A stretch of 64,000 nucleotides of DNA, taken from a virus. How positions within the stretch are numbered: the first letter of the stretch is position 1; every line of letters starts with the position of its first letter. Location of the stretch: the IMG/VR virus record IMGVR_UViG_3300009155_000044, positions 1 to 64,000 of that record. One strand, given 5' to 3'. Under the pieces are notes generated by a model. The model made no database searches. It saw only the letters and a program-made list of their open reading frames with translations, and was not told the DNA's origin. Shown here piece by piece: positions 43,078 through 53,116 of the stretch. Position numbers and translations under genes: made by a program.

Positions 43078-43987
43078 ATGCCAAGAATGCAATTCAGAGT
43101 TTGATGCTTTAAAAAGCTTGCACGCTCACGTTAAAAAGCACAACATGCTTTTGGGAGATTATTACGTCAAGCACTATAGGCGCAGAAACAAATTAACTGA
43201 CGAACTTATTCCTTTTAAAAATTATAGTGAATATTTTGAAAAAGATTTTTCTAATTACGAGCAATTATTAAAGTGGTGTGAAATTTCTCCCGAAAAAGAA
43301 GTGTCCGATTATATATTGCTTCTTTTAAAAAATAGAATAGATAAAAAACAATTAAAATATGGACCCAGTACTATTGAATTGTATTCTGCCAATCTCCCAC
43401 CTATTAGTTTATACAAAAAACATTTCGGAAGCTATTCTGCTGCATGTGAAAAATGCGGCGTTAAACCTATGTTCGCGAGTTCAATTGCACGTAGTTTTCA
43501 TAATGATTTCTCAAGCGTCAAAATTTTTATAGACACTAGAGAACAGAAACCACTAGAGTTTAAAAATTCTGAAAAGTTAAAATTAGACGCTGGAGACTAT
43601 GCTGTTTCTGGAAGCGACTATAAATATTGCTATGTTGACCGAAAATCTATTGAAGACTTGGCTGGAACCTTATCTTCTGGAAATGCTCGCTTTAGAAAAG
43701 AACTTGAGCGTTGCAGAAGTGCGGGATGCTTTTTATTTATTGTAATTGAAGAAGATTTATATAAATTAGAGAGCTTAACCATCTTTAAACGCAGGCAAAT
43801 AAATTTACAATTTATTTTACACGCTCTTAGAGATGTTCAGCAAGAGTATGGCGACTGCTGTCAGTTCATTTTTAGTGGCAGCAGAAAACGCAGTGAATTT
43901 TTAATTCCTAAACTGTTAGTTTTAGGGGATGTTATGAAAAATGTTGATGTGCAATATTATTTGAACATTGGACTATTAGATTATTAA
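43067..43987 (+). CDS. ERCC4-type nuclease with C2H2 zinc finger
   Basis: CQECNSEFDALKSLHAHVKKH at the N-terminus is a C2H2 finger. Near residue 155 IFIDTREQKPLEF, then LDAGDYAV, YVDRKSIEDLAGTL and RFRKELERCR form the XPF/ERCC4 G-D-x(n)-V/D-R-K-S nuclease core. It probably cuts branched DNA, for example during packaging or recombination. ATG 43067 overlaps the upstream gene by 11 nt. Confidence 0.85.
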   Translation: MCFKCQECNSEFDALKSLHAHVKKHNMLLGDYYVKHYRRRNKLTDELIPFKNYSEYFEKDFSNYEQLLKWCEISPEKEVSDYILLLLKNRIDKKQLKYGPSTIELYSANLPPISLYKKHFGSYSAACEKCGVKPMFASSIARSFHNDFSSVKIFIDTREQKPLEFKNSEKLKLDAGDYAVSGSDYKYCYVDRKSIEDLAGTLSSGNARFRKELERCRSAGCFLFIVIEEDLYKLESLTIFKRRQINLQFILHALRDVQQEYGDCCQFIFSGSRKRSEFLIPKLLVLGDVMKNVDVQYYLNIGLLDY

Positions 43988-43993
43988 AATATT

Positions 43994-46900
43994 ATGAGTT
44001 GGGAAGCTGGACATCAAAAACTACACAATAAATTCAGAGGTATTAATGAAGAAATTCTCAATACCAAAGGATTTATTGATGAGAGAAAATCTAAAATTTT
44101 ATTATATAAATTTTTAAAAGAAAATCCCTCGTTCACTTCTGAATTCATGACAGGAGTCTCTTTGTTTCCTTTTCAACACATGGCTATTAAAGCGATGATG
44201 GACTCTGATTACTTTTTGGGAATATGGTGTTTAGATGAAAATGAATACGTTTTAACAGAAAGTGGTTTCAAGAAAATTAAAGATGTGAGTGTTGGAGAAC
44301 GAGTAAGATCTAGAAATAAATTAAATCTAGTTACTGATAAAAAATTCAACTCTCCCAATGAAAAAGGATTATATATCAAAACATTTTCAGGAGATTCTTT
44401 CAAGGCAAAACTTGGCCATAAAACTTTAATTTACAATAGCTCAACTTTAGATTTAGAATTTAAAGAGATTGAAACTTTAACAACTGAAGATTTCTTGCCA
44501 ATTAAACTTGGCATGAACTGTTGGGGAGATGTTCAATTGGTAGAGAACTCTCCAAAGATGAACATCGAAGATTGTGATTATTGGTATTTTTTATTAGGAT
44601 ACATGATTGGAGATGGATATTTTGACGACTACACTATGCACTGGTGTTCTGAAGATTCCAAGGTTATTGATATGACAATGGCTAAAGCTAAAGAGTATTT
44701 TCCTAAAAATAAAATTATTTGCCGCTCAAGAGCTAATAATGGATTTTTAGAAATGGGAATTTCTAGCAAAGATTTAATTGACTGGTTAAAATCTATTGGA
44801 TTTGATAGATCTTTAAAAGCAAAAAATAAAATCATACCAGACTCTATCCTCCAAATTAATGAGCAAAAAATGGCAGCTTTAATTAGCGGAATTTTTAGTG
44901 CAGATGGATATTGCAGCGTTCTAAAAGATAAAAGACACTCTAATTCAAAAACAGTTAAATTAGGATTAAAGAATACATCTATTGAATTGCTGAGACAGGT
45001 GAAAATGCTGCTTAATAATTTTGGAGTAGAATCTTCTATTAGATATAGTGGATCTCATAAAGATGTTCCATACTATGATTTAAAAATACTTAAAAGTGGA
45101 CATCAAAAATTTAGCGATAGAATTGGATTCGTTTCAGATCATAAACAAAATAATTTATTAGAGGTTTTAAATCTTCCAAGTAGAAAATATCAAATAAATT
45201 TAGTGCCAAATTTAGGAACTTATCTAAAGAAAAAATATAAAACGTGGCAAAAGTTATTTGGAGTAGCGGGAAACTTTGGTAAAGACATGCGTTTGGATTC
45301 TGCCTTATCAGCAAAGTTTTTAGATGAAAAAGATAAGGAGAGTCTTTTGCTTTTACAAAATGAAAATGTTTATTTTTCAAAAATTGAAACTATAACCTCC
45401 ATCGAAACTTCCACAGTAGACATTACAGTTGATTCTGAAGAGAATTACGTGGGTAATGGTATTGTGCATCATAATTCCCGTGGGATGTCCAAGTGCAGTC
45501 ATTACGATTCATTAGTGTGGACAGATAGAGGACTTATTAAAATTGGAGATATTAAAATTGGAGATAAAGTTCAAAGCCTTATAGGATTCAATGAAGTTGA
45601 AAATAAAGTTATAAATAATAAGCAGCAATCTTATAAGATTACTACTCAATCAGGATTAGTTTCTAATGGTTTGGATTATCATAAATTATTAGTCTTTAAT
45701 AAAGATTTAGAATTCGAATGGAAATTTTCTAAAGATATCATTATTGATGATATTTTGGTTATTAAAAAATTCAAAACTCTAGAACTTTTGCAAAAAGATA
45801 TTTTTGCAGATTTTAAATTTGAAAATAACGTAGTTAATTTTAATAAACCAAAAGTTGTTAAATTTGATAATGCACCTTTAAAGGATTGGTACTATTTCTT
45901 TGGTTTGCTTATTGGAGATGGGTGTATTTTAAATAGGGGAATATCTATCACTTCTGAAGATTTTGAAATTAAAGATTTTTTAGAAGCTTTTTCTTTAAAA
46001 CTGGGCCTTAATTTAACCGTTGTAAATAAACCAGGAAAAACCAAAGATTTTAGAATTTATTCAAAGGAATTAATTTCATTTTTATATCATTTAGGATTTG
46101 ATCAAAAAAAAGCTTGCGAAAAAAATATCCCAAGTATTTTAACACAAGCTTCATCAGAAAATATTCAATTTTTAATGAGAGGATTATTTGATACAGATGG
46201 ATATTGCGCCACTCAAAGAAAAGAAAAAAAAGGAACTCGTGTAAGGGTCGGATTTACTTCAACTAGCGAAGTACTAATCCATCAAATACTTAATCTATGT
46301 TTACAAGAAGGTTTTCTTTTTAAGAAAAAATTAACATTTAAAGGTGGTGCATCTAATTTTCCTAATGGAAAAATTTACAACTGCAATAAAGCTTGGAGTT
46401 TAATTTTAAGCGATGGCAAATCTGTAAAAGAATTTGGTGAAAAAATTGGTTTTAATATCAAAAGAAAACAATCTAAAATTCTTGATTTACAAGAACAAAC
46501 TTCACAAGATGGTAGTTTTTGTGAATTCATACCATATGTCGGAGATTTTTTAAAGAAAAAACTCAATAAGAAATCTATTTGTTTCATTAAAGACGAAAAA
46601 AAAATAAAATTAAATTTTAGAGAAAAAACTAGCAGAGTTCTTTTGAATAAAATTTTAAATTTTGAAAACTTACCAGATGATATTCGGGAAAAACTTAATT
46701 TTTTAAATAAAAATGATGTATATTTTGAAAAAGTTAAATCAGTAGAAATGGACGAATGCGTCACTGTTGATATTCAGGTTGCTAATGAACATTGTTATAT
46801 AGCAGATGGGATAGTTAATCACAACTCCTTTTCTACAGCAGTGTTTGCCATCTTAGATGCGACGTTAAATCAAGGAGTTCACATTGGAATTATTAGTAAA

Positions 46901-48433
46901 TCATTTCGTCAGTCAAAAATGATTTTTAGAAAAATTGAAGAAATTTCTAGAAGTCCAAAAGCTGGATTTTTAGCTCAGTGCATCACTAGAATTTCCAAAA
47001 CAAATGATGAGTGGATCATTGAAATTGGTAGAAGTCGAATCACTGCTCTTCCATTAGGAGATGGTGAAAAATTAAGAGGTTTTCGCTTTCAAAGAATGAT
47101 TATTGACGAACTTCTTTTGATGCCAGAAAAGATTTTAAATGAAGTTATTCTTCCATTCTTATCTGTGGTGGAAAATCCTACAGAAAGACAGCAGCTTCAC
47201 GATTTAGAGAGTAAATTAATAGCCAAGGGAGAAATGATAGAAGAGGATCGCTATCGCTGGCCAAGTAATAAGATTATTGGTTTATCATCAGCAAGTTACA
47301 AGTTTGAATACTTGTACAAATTGTATCAAGAGTATGAACGACTCATTATGCATCCAGATAAGCAAGATGGCGCTCACAGAGTCATCATGCACTTTAGCTA
47401 CGACTGCGCTCCACAGCAATTATACGATCAGAACTTGCTCAGCCAAGCAAAAGCTACAATGAGTCAATCTCAATTTGAAAGAGAATTTGGAAGCGTATTT
47501 ACAGATGATAGCTCAGGCTATTTTAAAGTTAGCAAAATGGCTCTCTGCACAGTAGTTGATGGAGAGGGACAAAGTGTGGAAATCGTGGGAGAATCAAAGG
47601 CTGAATATATTGCTAGTTTTGACCCTTCATGGTCAGAGAGTGATGGATCAGATGATTTTGCTATTCAATTAATCAAATTAAATCCATCCAAGAAAGGAGG
47701 AACTGTGGTTCACTCTTATGCTATGCCAGGAACTAATTTGAAAAAGCACATCGAGTATTTTCACTATTTATTAAGTAATTTTAATATTATAGCTGTTGTG
47801 GGAGACTACAATGGAGGCGTTCAATTTTTAAGCGCATGTAATGAGAGCGAACTTTTTAAAAGAGATGGTTTAAAACTTGAAACTTTTGATTTTGATTTTG
47901 ACAACATAGCAGATTATGACAAATCTTTACGCGAGGCTAGAAGTCAATACAATTTAACAACTAAAAGAATAGTTCATTTGAGAAAGCCTAGTTCTTTTTG
48001 GATTAGATATGCTAATGAATTGCTTCAAGGATCTTTTGATCATCGAAGAATCTGGTTTGCGGGCATGGCAATTGATGATGATTACTCTAAGCAAAAAACT
48101 GCCAAGATTAGCATTGATGATATCAAGTATAGTAAAATAGAAGAGGATCTTTCTTCTGGGGCAAAGTTGATTGATTTTATTGAGCATCAGAAAGACATGA
48201 TTGAATTAATTAAAGTTCAATGCGCTCTTGTGCAAGTAACAACATCCACTCAAGGAACTCAAAGTTTTGATTTGCCCTCAAATCTCAAAAAACAAAAGGG
48301 TGCAAACAGAGCTAGAAAAGATTCTTACTCAGCTTTAGTGTTGGGAAACTGGATGATGCACATGTATTATGACATGATGGCAGTGGAAGCAACTGCTGCT
48401 CCGATTGGATTCACTCCAATGTTTATTTGTTGA
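43994..48433 (+). CDS. terL: Terminase large subunit with two inteins
   Basis: Exteins total 619 aa. N-terminal FPFQHMAIKAMMDSDYFLGIW leads to the P-loop SRGMSKSFSTAV, cut twice: before SRGMSK and before SFSTAV. Walker B is QRMIIDELLLMP. The C-terminal RNase-H-like nuclease has YIASFDPSWSES, VVGDYNGG and ARKDSYSALVLG with the catalytic Asp residues. The enzyme pumps and cuts DNA into proheads. Both inteins must splice to rebuild the ATP site. Confidence 0.95.
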   Translation: MSWEAGHQKLHNKFRGINEEILNTKGFIDERKSKILLYKFLKENPSFTSEFMTGVSLFPFQHMAIKAMMDSDYFLGIWCLDENEYVLTESGFKKIKDVSVGERVRSRNKLNLVTDKKFNSPNEKGLYIKTFSGDSFKAKLGHKTLIYNSSTLDLEFKEIETLTTEDFLPIKLGMNCWGDVQLVENSPKMNIEDCDYWYFLLGYMIGDGYFDDYTMHWCSEDSKVIDMTMAKAKEYFPKNKIICRSRANNGFLEMGISSKDLIDWLKSIGFDRSLKAKNKIIPDSILQINEQKMAALISGIFSADGYCSVLKDKRHSNSKTVKLGLKNTSIELLRQVKMLLNNFGVESSIRYSGSHKDVPYYDLKILKSGHQKFSDRIGFVSDHKQNNLLEVLNLPSRKYQINLVPNLGTYLKKKYKTWQKLFGVAGNFGKDMRLDSALSAKFLDEKDKESLLLLQNENVYFSKIETITSIETSTVDITVDSEENYVGNGIVHHNSRGMSKCSHYDSLVWTDRGLIKIGDIKIGDKVQSLIGFNEVENKVINNKQQSYKITTQSGLVSNGLDYHKLLVFNKDLEFEWKFSKDIIIDDILVIKKFKTLELLQKDIFADFKFENNVVNFNKPKVVKFDNAPLKDWYYFFGLLIGDGCILNRGISITSEDFEIKDFLEAFSLKLGLNLTVVNKPGKTKDFRIYSKELISFLYHLGFDQKKACEKNIPSILTQASSENIQFLMRGLFDTDGYCATQRKEKKGTRVRVGFTSTSEVLIHQILNLCLQEGFLFKKKLTFKGGASNFPNGKIYNCNKAWSLILSDGKSVKEFGEKIGFNIKRKQSKILDLQEQTSQDGSFCEFIPYVGDFLKKKLNKKSICFIKDEKKIKLNFREKTSRVLLNKILNFENLPDDIREKLNFLNKNDVYFEKVKSVEMDECVTVDIQVANEHCYIADGIVNHNSFSTAVFAILDATLNQGVHIGIISKSFRQSKMIFRKIEEISRSPKAGFLAQCITRISKTNDEWIIEIGRSRITALPLGDGEKLRGFRFQRMIIDELLLMPEKILNEVILPFLSVVENPTERQQLHDLESKLIAKGEMIEEDRYRWPSNKIIGLSSASYKFEYLYKLYQEYERLIMHPDKQDGAHRVIMHFSYDCAPQQLYDQNLLSQAKATMSQSQFEREFGSVFTDDSSGYFKVSKMALCTVVDGEGQSVEIVGESKAEYIASFDPSWSESDGSDDFAIQLIKLNPSKKGGTVVHSYAMPGTNLKKHIEYFHYLLSNFNIIAVVGDYNGGVQFLSACNESELFKRDGLKLETFDFDFDNIADYDKSLREARSQYNLTTKRIVHLRKPSSFWIRYANELLQGSFDHRRIWFAGMAIDDDYSKQKTAKISIDDIKYSKIEEDLSSGAKLIDFIEHQKDMIELIKVQCALVQVTTSTQGTQSFDLPSNLKKQKGANRARKDSYSALVLGNWMMHMYYDMMAVEATAAPIGFTPMFIC
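44228..45475 (+). mobile_element. Terminase intein 1 (416 aa)
   Basis: Starts CLDENEYVLTESGFKKI and ends with VGNGIVHHN before Ser+1. Two LAGLIDADG-type motifs (FLLGYMIGDGYF, LISGIFSADGYC) indicate a dodecapeptide homing endonuclease, probably active. Inserted after W78. Confidence 0.93.
45494..46825 (+). mobile_element. Terminase intein 2 (444 aa)
   Basis: Starts CSHYDSLVWTDRGLIKIGDI and ends with IADGIVNHN before Ser+1. LAGLIDADG motifs FFGLLIGDGCI and LMRGLFDTDGYC are present. Only the six residues SRGMSK separate it from intein 1. The two inteins differ widely, so they are independent invasions rather than a duplication. Confidence 0.93.
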
Positions 48434-48487
48434 CTTTAAACTTTTAAAGTTGACTTTTACTATTTCAGTGTAAATCAAAATGAAATC

Positions 48488-50473
48488 ATGGAAAAAAGAG
48501 CGTATACTAAAAAGTCTGATTATTGGTCTAATTTTACTAAAGCATCTGTAGAAGGAACTGCTGCACAAAATGGAGAGTTCGTTCCAGAATTATCTGGTGA
48601 TCCTTTTTACGTCTCACAGTCTTCATTCAAATCAACATCAAATGCAGCTTATTCTCGCAAAGCATCGTCAACAACTTATAATAGAAAAAATGTAGGAGCT
48701 TTTGTTCCAGTAATTGATCGATATGGCAGCATTCGCAATGGACTTTTGCCTTATGATTATGCAATGGATGGAGTTAATGTTAGAGAGGCTATTGAACTGT
48801 GTCAAAAAGCTTATGCTAATGTGTCTGTTTTTCGCAATGCTATTGATGTTATGTCTGAGTTTGCCAATACTGAACTTTACTTAGAGGGTGGAACAAAAAA
48901 AAGTCGTGATTTTTTCAATGAGTGGTTTAAAAGAATTAAAATTTGGAACTTGAAAGATCAGTACTTTAGAGAGTACTACAGAGGAGGAAACATTTTCTTG
49001 TACAGAGTTGATGGTAAATTTAAAGCTGATGATTTTGCTCTTTTAGTAAAACAGCTTGGCGGAGTGTCTAAAATTAATAATTCTATTCCTGTTAAGTATA
49101 TTTTGCTCAATCCTTTTGACGTTGTCGCTAGGAGAAGCTCTAGTTTTGCAACTGGATTGTACGAAAAAATTCTTTCAGAATACGAACTCTCTCGCCTTCA
49201 AACTCCTGTTACAGAAGAGGACAAAGATATTTTAAATGGTCTGCCACCAAAGGTGAGAGAGCAGATTAAAATAGGAACTTACTTTAAAGATGGCTTGAAA
49301 ATTGAACTTGATCCATCTAAATTAAGTTATTCCTTTTATAAAAAGCAAGACTACGAACCGTTTGCAGTTCCATTTGGATTTTCAGTTTTAGAAGATATCA
49401 ATGCTAAATTAGAGTTGAAAAAAATGGATCAAGCGATTACTCGCACTGTAGAGAACGTTATTCTTCTCATCACAATGGGAACGGATCCAGACAAGGGCGG
49501 CATTAATGCTAATAATTTGCAAGCTATGCAAGGCTTGTTCCGAAATGAGAGCGTGGGCAGAGTTTTAGTTTCAGACTATACAACAAAAGCTGATTTTGTC
49601 ATTCCAGATCTTAACAAAGTTCTTGGTTCTGAAAAATATAAAGTGTTAAATGAGGACATCAAACAAGGATTACAAAACATCATTGTTGGAGAAGAGAAAT
49701 ATAGCGCTACAGAAGTTAAAGCTCAGATTTTTGTTGATCGTTTAAAAGAGTCTCGCAATGCTTTCTTGAATGACTTTTTGCAAGTTGAGATTAAACGCAT
49801 AGCTAAAAATCTTGGCTTTAGATCTTATCCTACAGCATGTTTTAGAGACATTGACATGAGAGATCAAACTCAACTCATGAGAGTTTCTAGTCGTTTAATG
49901 GAGCTAGGCATTCTCACTCCTCAACAAGGCATGGAAATGTTCCAAACTGGCAAATTTCCAAAACCAGAAGACATCTCTCCAGCACAATCAGTTTATATTG
50001 ATGAGAGAAAAGATGGATACTATAATCCTATTGTTGGGGGAATTCCTTTCATCTCTCCTCCAACTCCAGTTGCTGGCAAAATCAATGCTACTAATAAAGT
50101 ACCTGGACGACCAGAGGGAACAACTGGTATTCCAATCGTGAAAGCTGAATATTCTGTTAAAAATATTCATTCTACCATTAAAAAAATGGAGCAAATGAGA
50201 GCTTTAGCAGATGCTTCTCTTAAAAAGAAATTTAAAATTAAAACTCTCTCAGAACAGCAGTCTAGTATTTTAGATCAACTGTGCGAGAAAGTTATTGTTT
50301 CTAAAGATGCAGAAAATTGGGCATCTTGTGCTAGTTCTTGTGTAAACGACTTTGAACAAATTTCTCTTTTGCAACCAAAAGAGGAAATCTTATCCATTTT
50401 AGCGGAGCATCAACTCGAAGATGACTTGTCAGCAGCAATCCTTTACCACTCAAACCAAATCAATGAAAATTAA
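48488..50473 (+). CDS. Portal protein
   Basis: Follows terL as usual. SVFRNAIDVMSEFANTELYLEG, FFNEWFKRIKIWNLKDQYFREYYRGGNIFLYRVDGKF and the central clip/stem region (LEDINAKLELKKMDQAITRTVENVILLITMG) fit phage portal proteins, which form the dodecameric DNA channel. 661 aa, on the large side. Confidence 0.8.
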   Translation: MEKRAYTKKSDYWSNFTKASVEGTAAQNGEFVPELSGDPFYVSQSSFKSTSNAAYSRKASSTTYNRKNVGAFVPVIDRYGSIRNGLLPYDYAMDGVNVREAIELCQKAYANVSVFRNAIDVMSEFANTELYLEGGTKKSRDFFNEWFKRIKIWNLKDQYFREYYRGGNIFLYRVDGKFKADDFALLVKQLGGVSKINNSIPVKYILLNPFDVVARRSSSFATGLYEKILSEYELSRLQTPVTEEDKDILNGLPPKVREQIKIGTYFKDGLKIELDPSKLSYSFYKKQDYEPFAVPFGFSVLEDINAKLELKKMDQAITRTVENVILLITMGTDPDKGGINANNLQAMQGLFRNESVGRVLVSDYTTKADFVIPDLNKVLGSEKYKVLNEDIKQGLQNIIVGEEKYSATEVKAQIFVDRLKESRNAFLNDFLQVEIKRIAKNLGFRSYPTACFRDIDMRDQTQLMRVSSRLMELGILTPQQGMEMFQTGKFPKPEDISPAQSVYIDERKDGYYNPIVGGIPFISPPTPVAGKINATNKVPGRPEGTTGIPIVKAEYSVKNIHSTIKKMEQMRALADASLKKKFKIKTLSEQQSSILDQLCEKVIVSKDAENWASCASSCVNDFEQISLLQPKEEILSILAEHQLEDDLSAAILYHSNQINEN

Positions 50474-50855
50474 CTTAGGCGATATTAAAGCTCCATTAGA
50501 AAAAACAGTAACATTACAAAATGGAGAATATGAAATTTCTCTTTCTAAAATGGGGCCAAAGCAAGAGCATCTTTACAAGCAGTTTATGAATCACTGCGCT
50601 ATGAATGAAGAGGATCTTGTCAACACTGCTGGAATGAGCAAAGAGGCTACCATGTCTACATGCGCTATGCAATTTGACAAGATGAAAGCGATGATGATGG
50701 AAAAGAGCACTTCTGGAGAACTCACTCCCGCTCAAAAGAAACTTCCTCTTCCACTCCAAAAAGCTATTTTAAAAAAAATGGATAGTCCCAATGATTCTGC
50801 TAAGCATGAAAATAAAGAGAGCACTCAAATGGAAAATACTGAAGAAGGAAAATAA
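50463..50855 (+). CDS. Hypothetical protein between portal and protease, 130 aa
   Basis: ATG 50463 overlaps the portal end by 11 nt. It is Met/Lys-rich and helical (QFDKMKAMMMEKSTS) with a charged tail. Possibly a scaffold-associated or head-assembly protein. Not recognised. Confidence 0.5.
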   Translation: MKINLGDIKAPLEKTVTLQNGEYEISLSKMGPKQEHLYKQFMNHCAMNEEDLVNTAGMSKEATMSTCAMQFDKMKAMMMEKSTSGELTPAQKKLPLPLQKAILKKMDSPNDSAKHENKESTQMENTEEGK

Positions 50856-50861
50856 TTATTA

Positions 50862-52445
50862 ATGAAGCAATATAAATATACTAGCTCATTTTTCTCGCCA
50901 ATTCGCTTTTGCGCATTGGGAGATGAGTCTTTTATTTCTAAAGCTTCACTTGAAAATTTAAAACCTCTTATTCCTCAAGAAATTAACTTTTCTGAGAATA
51001 TTGATTTGTTGGGAGTAGCATTTAATGCTGCTGTTGTGAATAAATTTAATAAGAATGATGATGGAATGGATGCAGTTACAGCATCTCAAATTGTTAAAAA
51101 CTTTATTCACAAACCAACGAACATTGAGCATGATAAGAATCAAATTGTTGGACACATTGTTTCTGCTGGCTTTAGCGAATATGGAGAAGACAGCGCTTTA
51201 ATCTCTTTAGACGCTGTAGCATCTAGAACTGATGCTTTTAATATTTCTCTTGGGGCTGTGGTTTATAAATATGTTAACAAAGATTTTGCTAGCATGATTC
51301 AAAGATCAGTAGATCCAACTGACACTATTTATCAGCATATTTCTACTAGTTGGGAGATTGGTTTTAATGATTTTACCATTGCAGTTGGCGGCGAGGATTT
51401 CTCAGACTGCGAACTAATCACTAATCCAAAACACTTTGAAGAGATGAAAGCTAAATTAAAAGCTTATGGTGGTCCAGGTAGATTGAGCGATGGCTCTAAA
51501 GTTTATCGCATTTTGAAAGGAGAAGTTTTTCCACTAGGAATTGGATTCACAACAAATCCAGCAGCAGATGTTAAAGGTTTATTCTCAGATCAATCAGAAT
51601 TCAAGCAATTTCCAGTTCAAGAAAAAAAATCAATTTTTAGCATTAAGCACCCCCTCTTTAGTGAAAAAAATAAATCTAAAATTTCACAAGATAAAATTCT
51701 TGCTGTAAATAACACAAAAATCAAGACTATGGATGTAGAAAAAATTCTCTTAGAGTTAAAAGACGTTCTTTTGGAAAAGAAATTTTCCGAAGAAGCCGTG
51801 GCTAATATGACCAACACATTTGCTGATGCTATCAAGCAGAAAGATGCTGAATACAAAGCTTCTTTAGTAGCAGCTGCAAAAGAAAAAGAAGCATTAGCTG
51901 CTGAGCGCGAAGCTCTTCAAGCTTCCATGGCTGAAATTCGCGAACAGCTTGCAACTTCCAGTCAAAAGCTTGCAGAATTTGAAGCTTTCAAGAAAATTGA
52001 AGAGGGTTTGGCCCGATTCAATTCTCGCATGGACACTGTTGATCAAAGCTACGAATTAGATGCTGAAGATCGACAATTTTTAGTTCAAGAACTCAAGTCT
52101 TTGGATGAAACAGAAGAAAGCTTCGCTTCCTTCCAAGGCAAATTAGCAGTTGTGTGGAAACACAAAAACAAAGAAGCTAAAGCTTCTATTGACAAGAGCA
52201 TTCAAGACAAAATTGATGCTGAAGTTGAAAAGAAAATCGCTAAACTCAAATTATCAAAAGCTTCTGAAGAAAAAGAAGCTGAAAAAGAACTAGAAGAGTC
52301 TGATTCAATTCCTGATGCTATTGAAAATGCTGAAGCTTCCGAAGCTGGCATTAGTAGCTCAAATGAAACATCTTCTCGTTCTGAACCATCTCTGCGCGAT
52401 AAATTCGCCGCAGCTTTTAACCGTAACAATATTATCATTTCCTAA
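50862..52445 (+). CDS. Prohead protease fused to scaffold-like coiled coil
   Basis: The N-terminal 200 residues include KNFIHKPTNIEHDKNQIVGHI (His) and YQHISTSWEIGF (Ser in S-T-S-W-E), a layout seen in phage prohead proteases. Residues 300-460 are a long Ala/Glu/Lys coiled coil (AAAKEKEALAAEREALQASM), typical of internal scaffolds. A fusion would couple shell assembly to maturation cleavage. Confidence 0.68.
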   Translation: MKQYKYTSSFFSPIRFCALGDESFISKASLENLKPLIPQEINFSENIDLLGVAFNAAVVNKFNKNDDGMDAVTASQIVKNFIHKPTNIEHDKNQIVGHIVSAGFSEYGEDSALISLDAVASRTDAFNISLGAVVYKYVNKDFASMIQRSVDPTDTIYQHISTSWEIGFNDFTIAVGGEDFSDCELITNPKHFEEMKAKLKAYGGPGRLSDGSKVYRILKGEVFPLGIGFTTNPAADVKGLFSDQSEFKQFPVQEKKSIFSIKHPLFSEKNKSKISQDKILAVNNTKIKTMDVEKILLELKDVLLEKKFSEEAVANMTNTFADAIKQKDAEYKASLVAAAKEKEALAAEREALQASMAEIREQLATSSQKLAEFEAFKKIEEGLARFNSRMDTVDQSYELDAEDRQFLVQELKSLDETEESFASFQGKLAVVWKHKNKEAKASIDKSIQDKIDAEVEKKIAKLKLSKASEEKEAEKELEESDSIPDAIENAEASEAGISSSNETSSRSEPSLRDKFAAAFNRNNIIIS

Positions 52446-52455
52446 TTAAAAAAAT

Positions 52456-53094
52456 ATGGCACTTCGAATCTTACCATTCAGACAATATTCCGAAACTGAT
52501 GTTATCAACATGTTTGCACTTGATGTGGCGCATGTTGGTGATAGCACAACTGGAACTACTAACGGAGACGCTGGCGTTTTCGTCACAACTAGCTCGGGCA
52601 ACTTGAACCTTGATACTATCACTTATGATAACGCTTATGGCACGTATTTAGGTAAAACAGATTATGCTTTTGTTGGTGGAAATTCTTATCCAAGAGTTTC
52701 GCTTTCTGTCAAACCAGCAACATCTGGAGATGGTCTTCTTGGAATGACTCTCTATCAAACAGCAAAGACTGATGAAAATGGAGAAAAACTTCTCTATTAT
52801 CCTCAGAAAGCCGCTGAACTTCAAGCTGTTCTTCCTGGACAAGCTGTTCCAATTGCTACTCGCGGATTGTTCACTATCACTAGCACAGCTTATAATGGCG
52901 CTATTGGTATTGGAAGTGGATTAAAGCTTCCATCTGGAACTTCTGGAACTCTCACTGGTTGTGCAATGACTGATCCTACTCGCGTGGCTATGGTCATTGC
53001 TACAGGATCTCGCACAGTTAGCACATCCATTCCCGATCAATTCGCAGGAACAGGCTCTAGCAATTACGCTATCATTGCTCTTGGAATCGCTTAA
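52456..53094 (+). CDS. Putative capsid decoration or stabilising protein, 212 aa
   Basis: MALRILPFRQYSETDVINMF, then Gly/Thr/Ser-rich beta sequence. Its position between the protease-scaffold and the capsid gene is where decoration or head-stabilising proteins lie. Function inferred from position. Confidence 0.5.
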   Translation: MALRILPFRQYSETDVINMFALDVAHVGDSTTGTTNGDAGVFVTTSSGNLNLDTITYDNAYGTYLGKTDYAFVGGNSYPRVSLSVKPATSGDGLLGMTLYQTAKTDENGEKLLYYPQKAAELQAVLPGQAVPIATRGLFTITSTAYNGAIGIGSGLKLPSGTSGTLTGCAMTDPTRVAMVIATGSRTVSTSIPDQFAGTGSSNYAIIALGIA

Positions 53095-53116
53095 TTTTAA
53101 CCCTTTTAAAATATAA

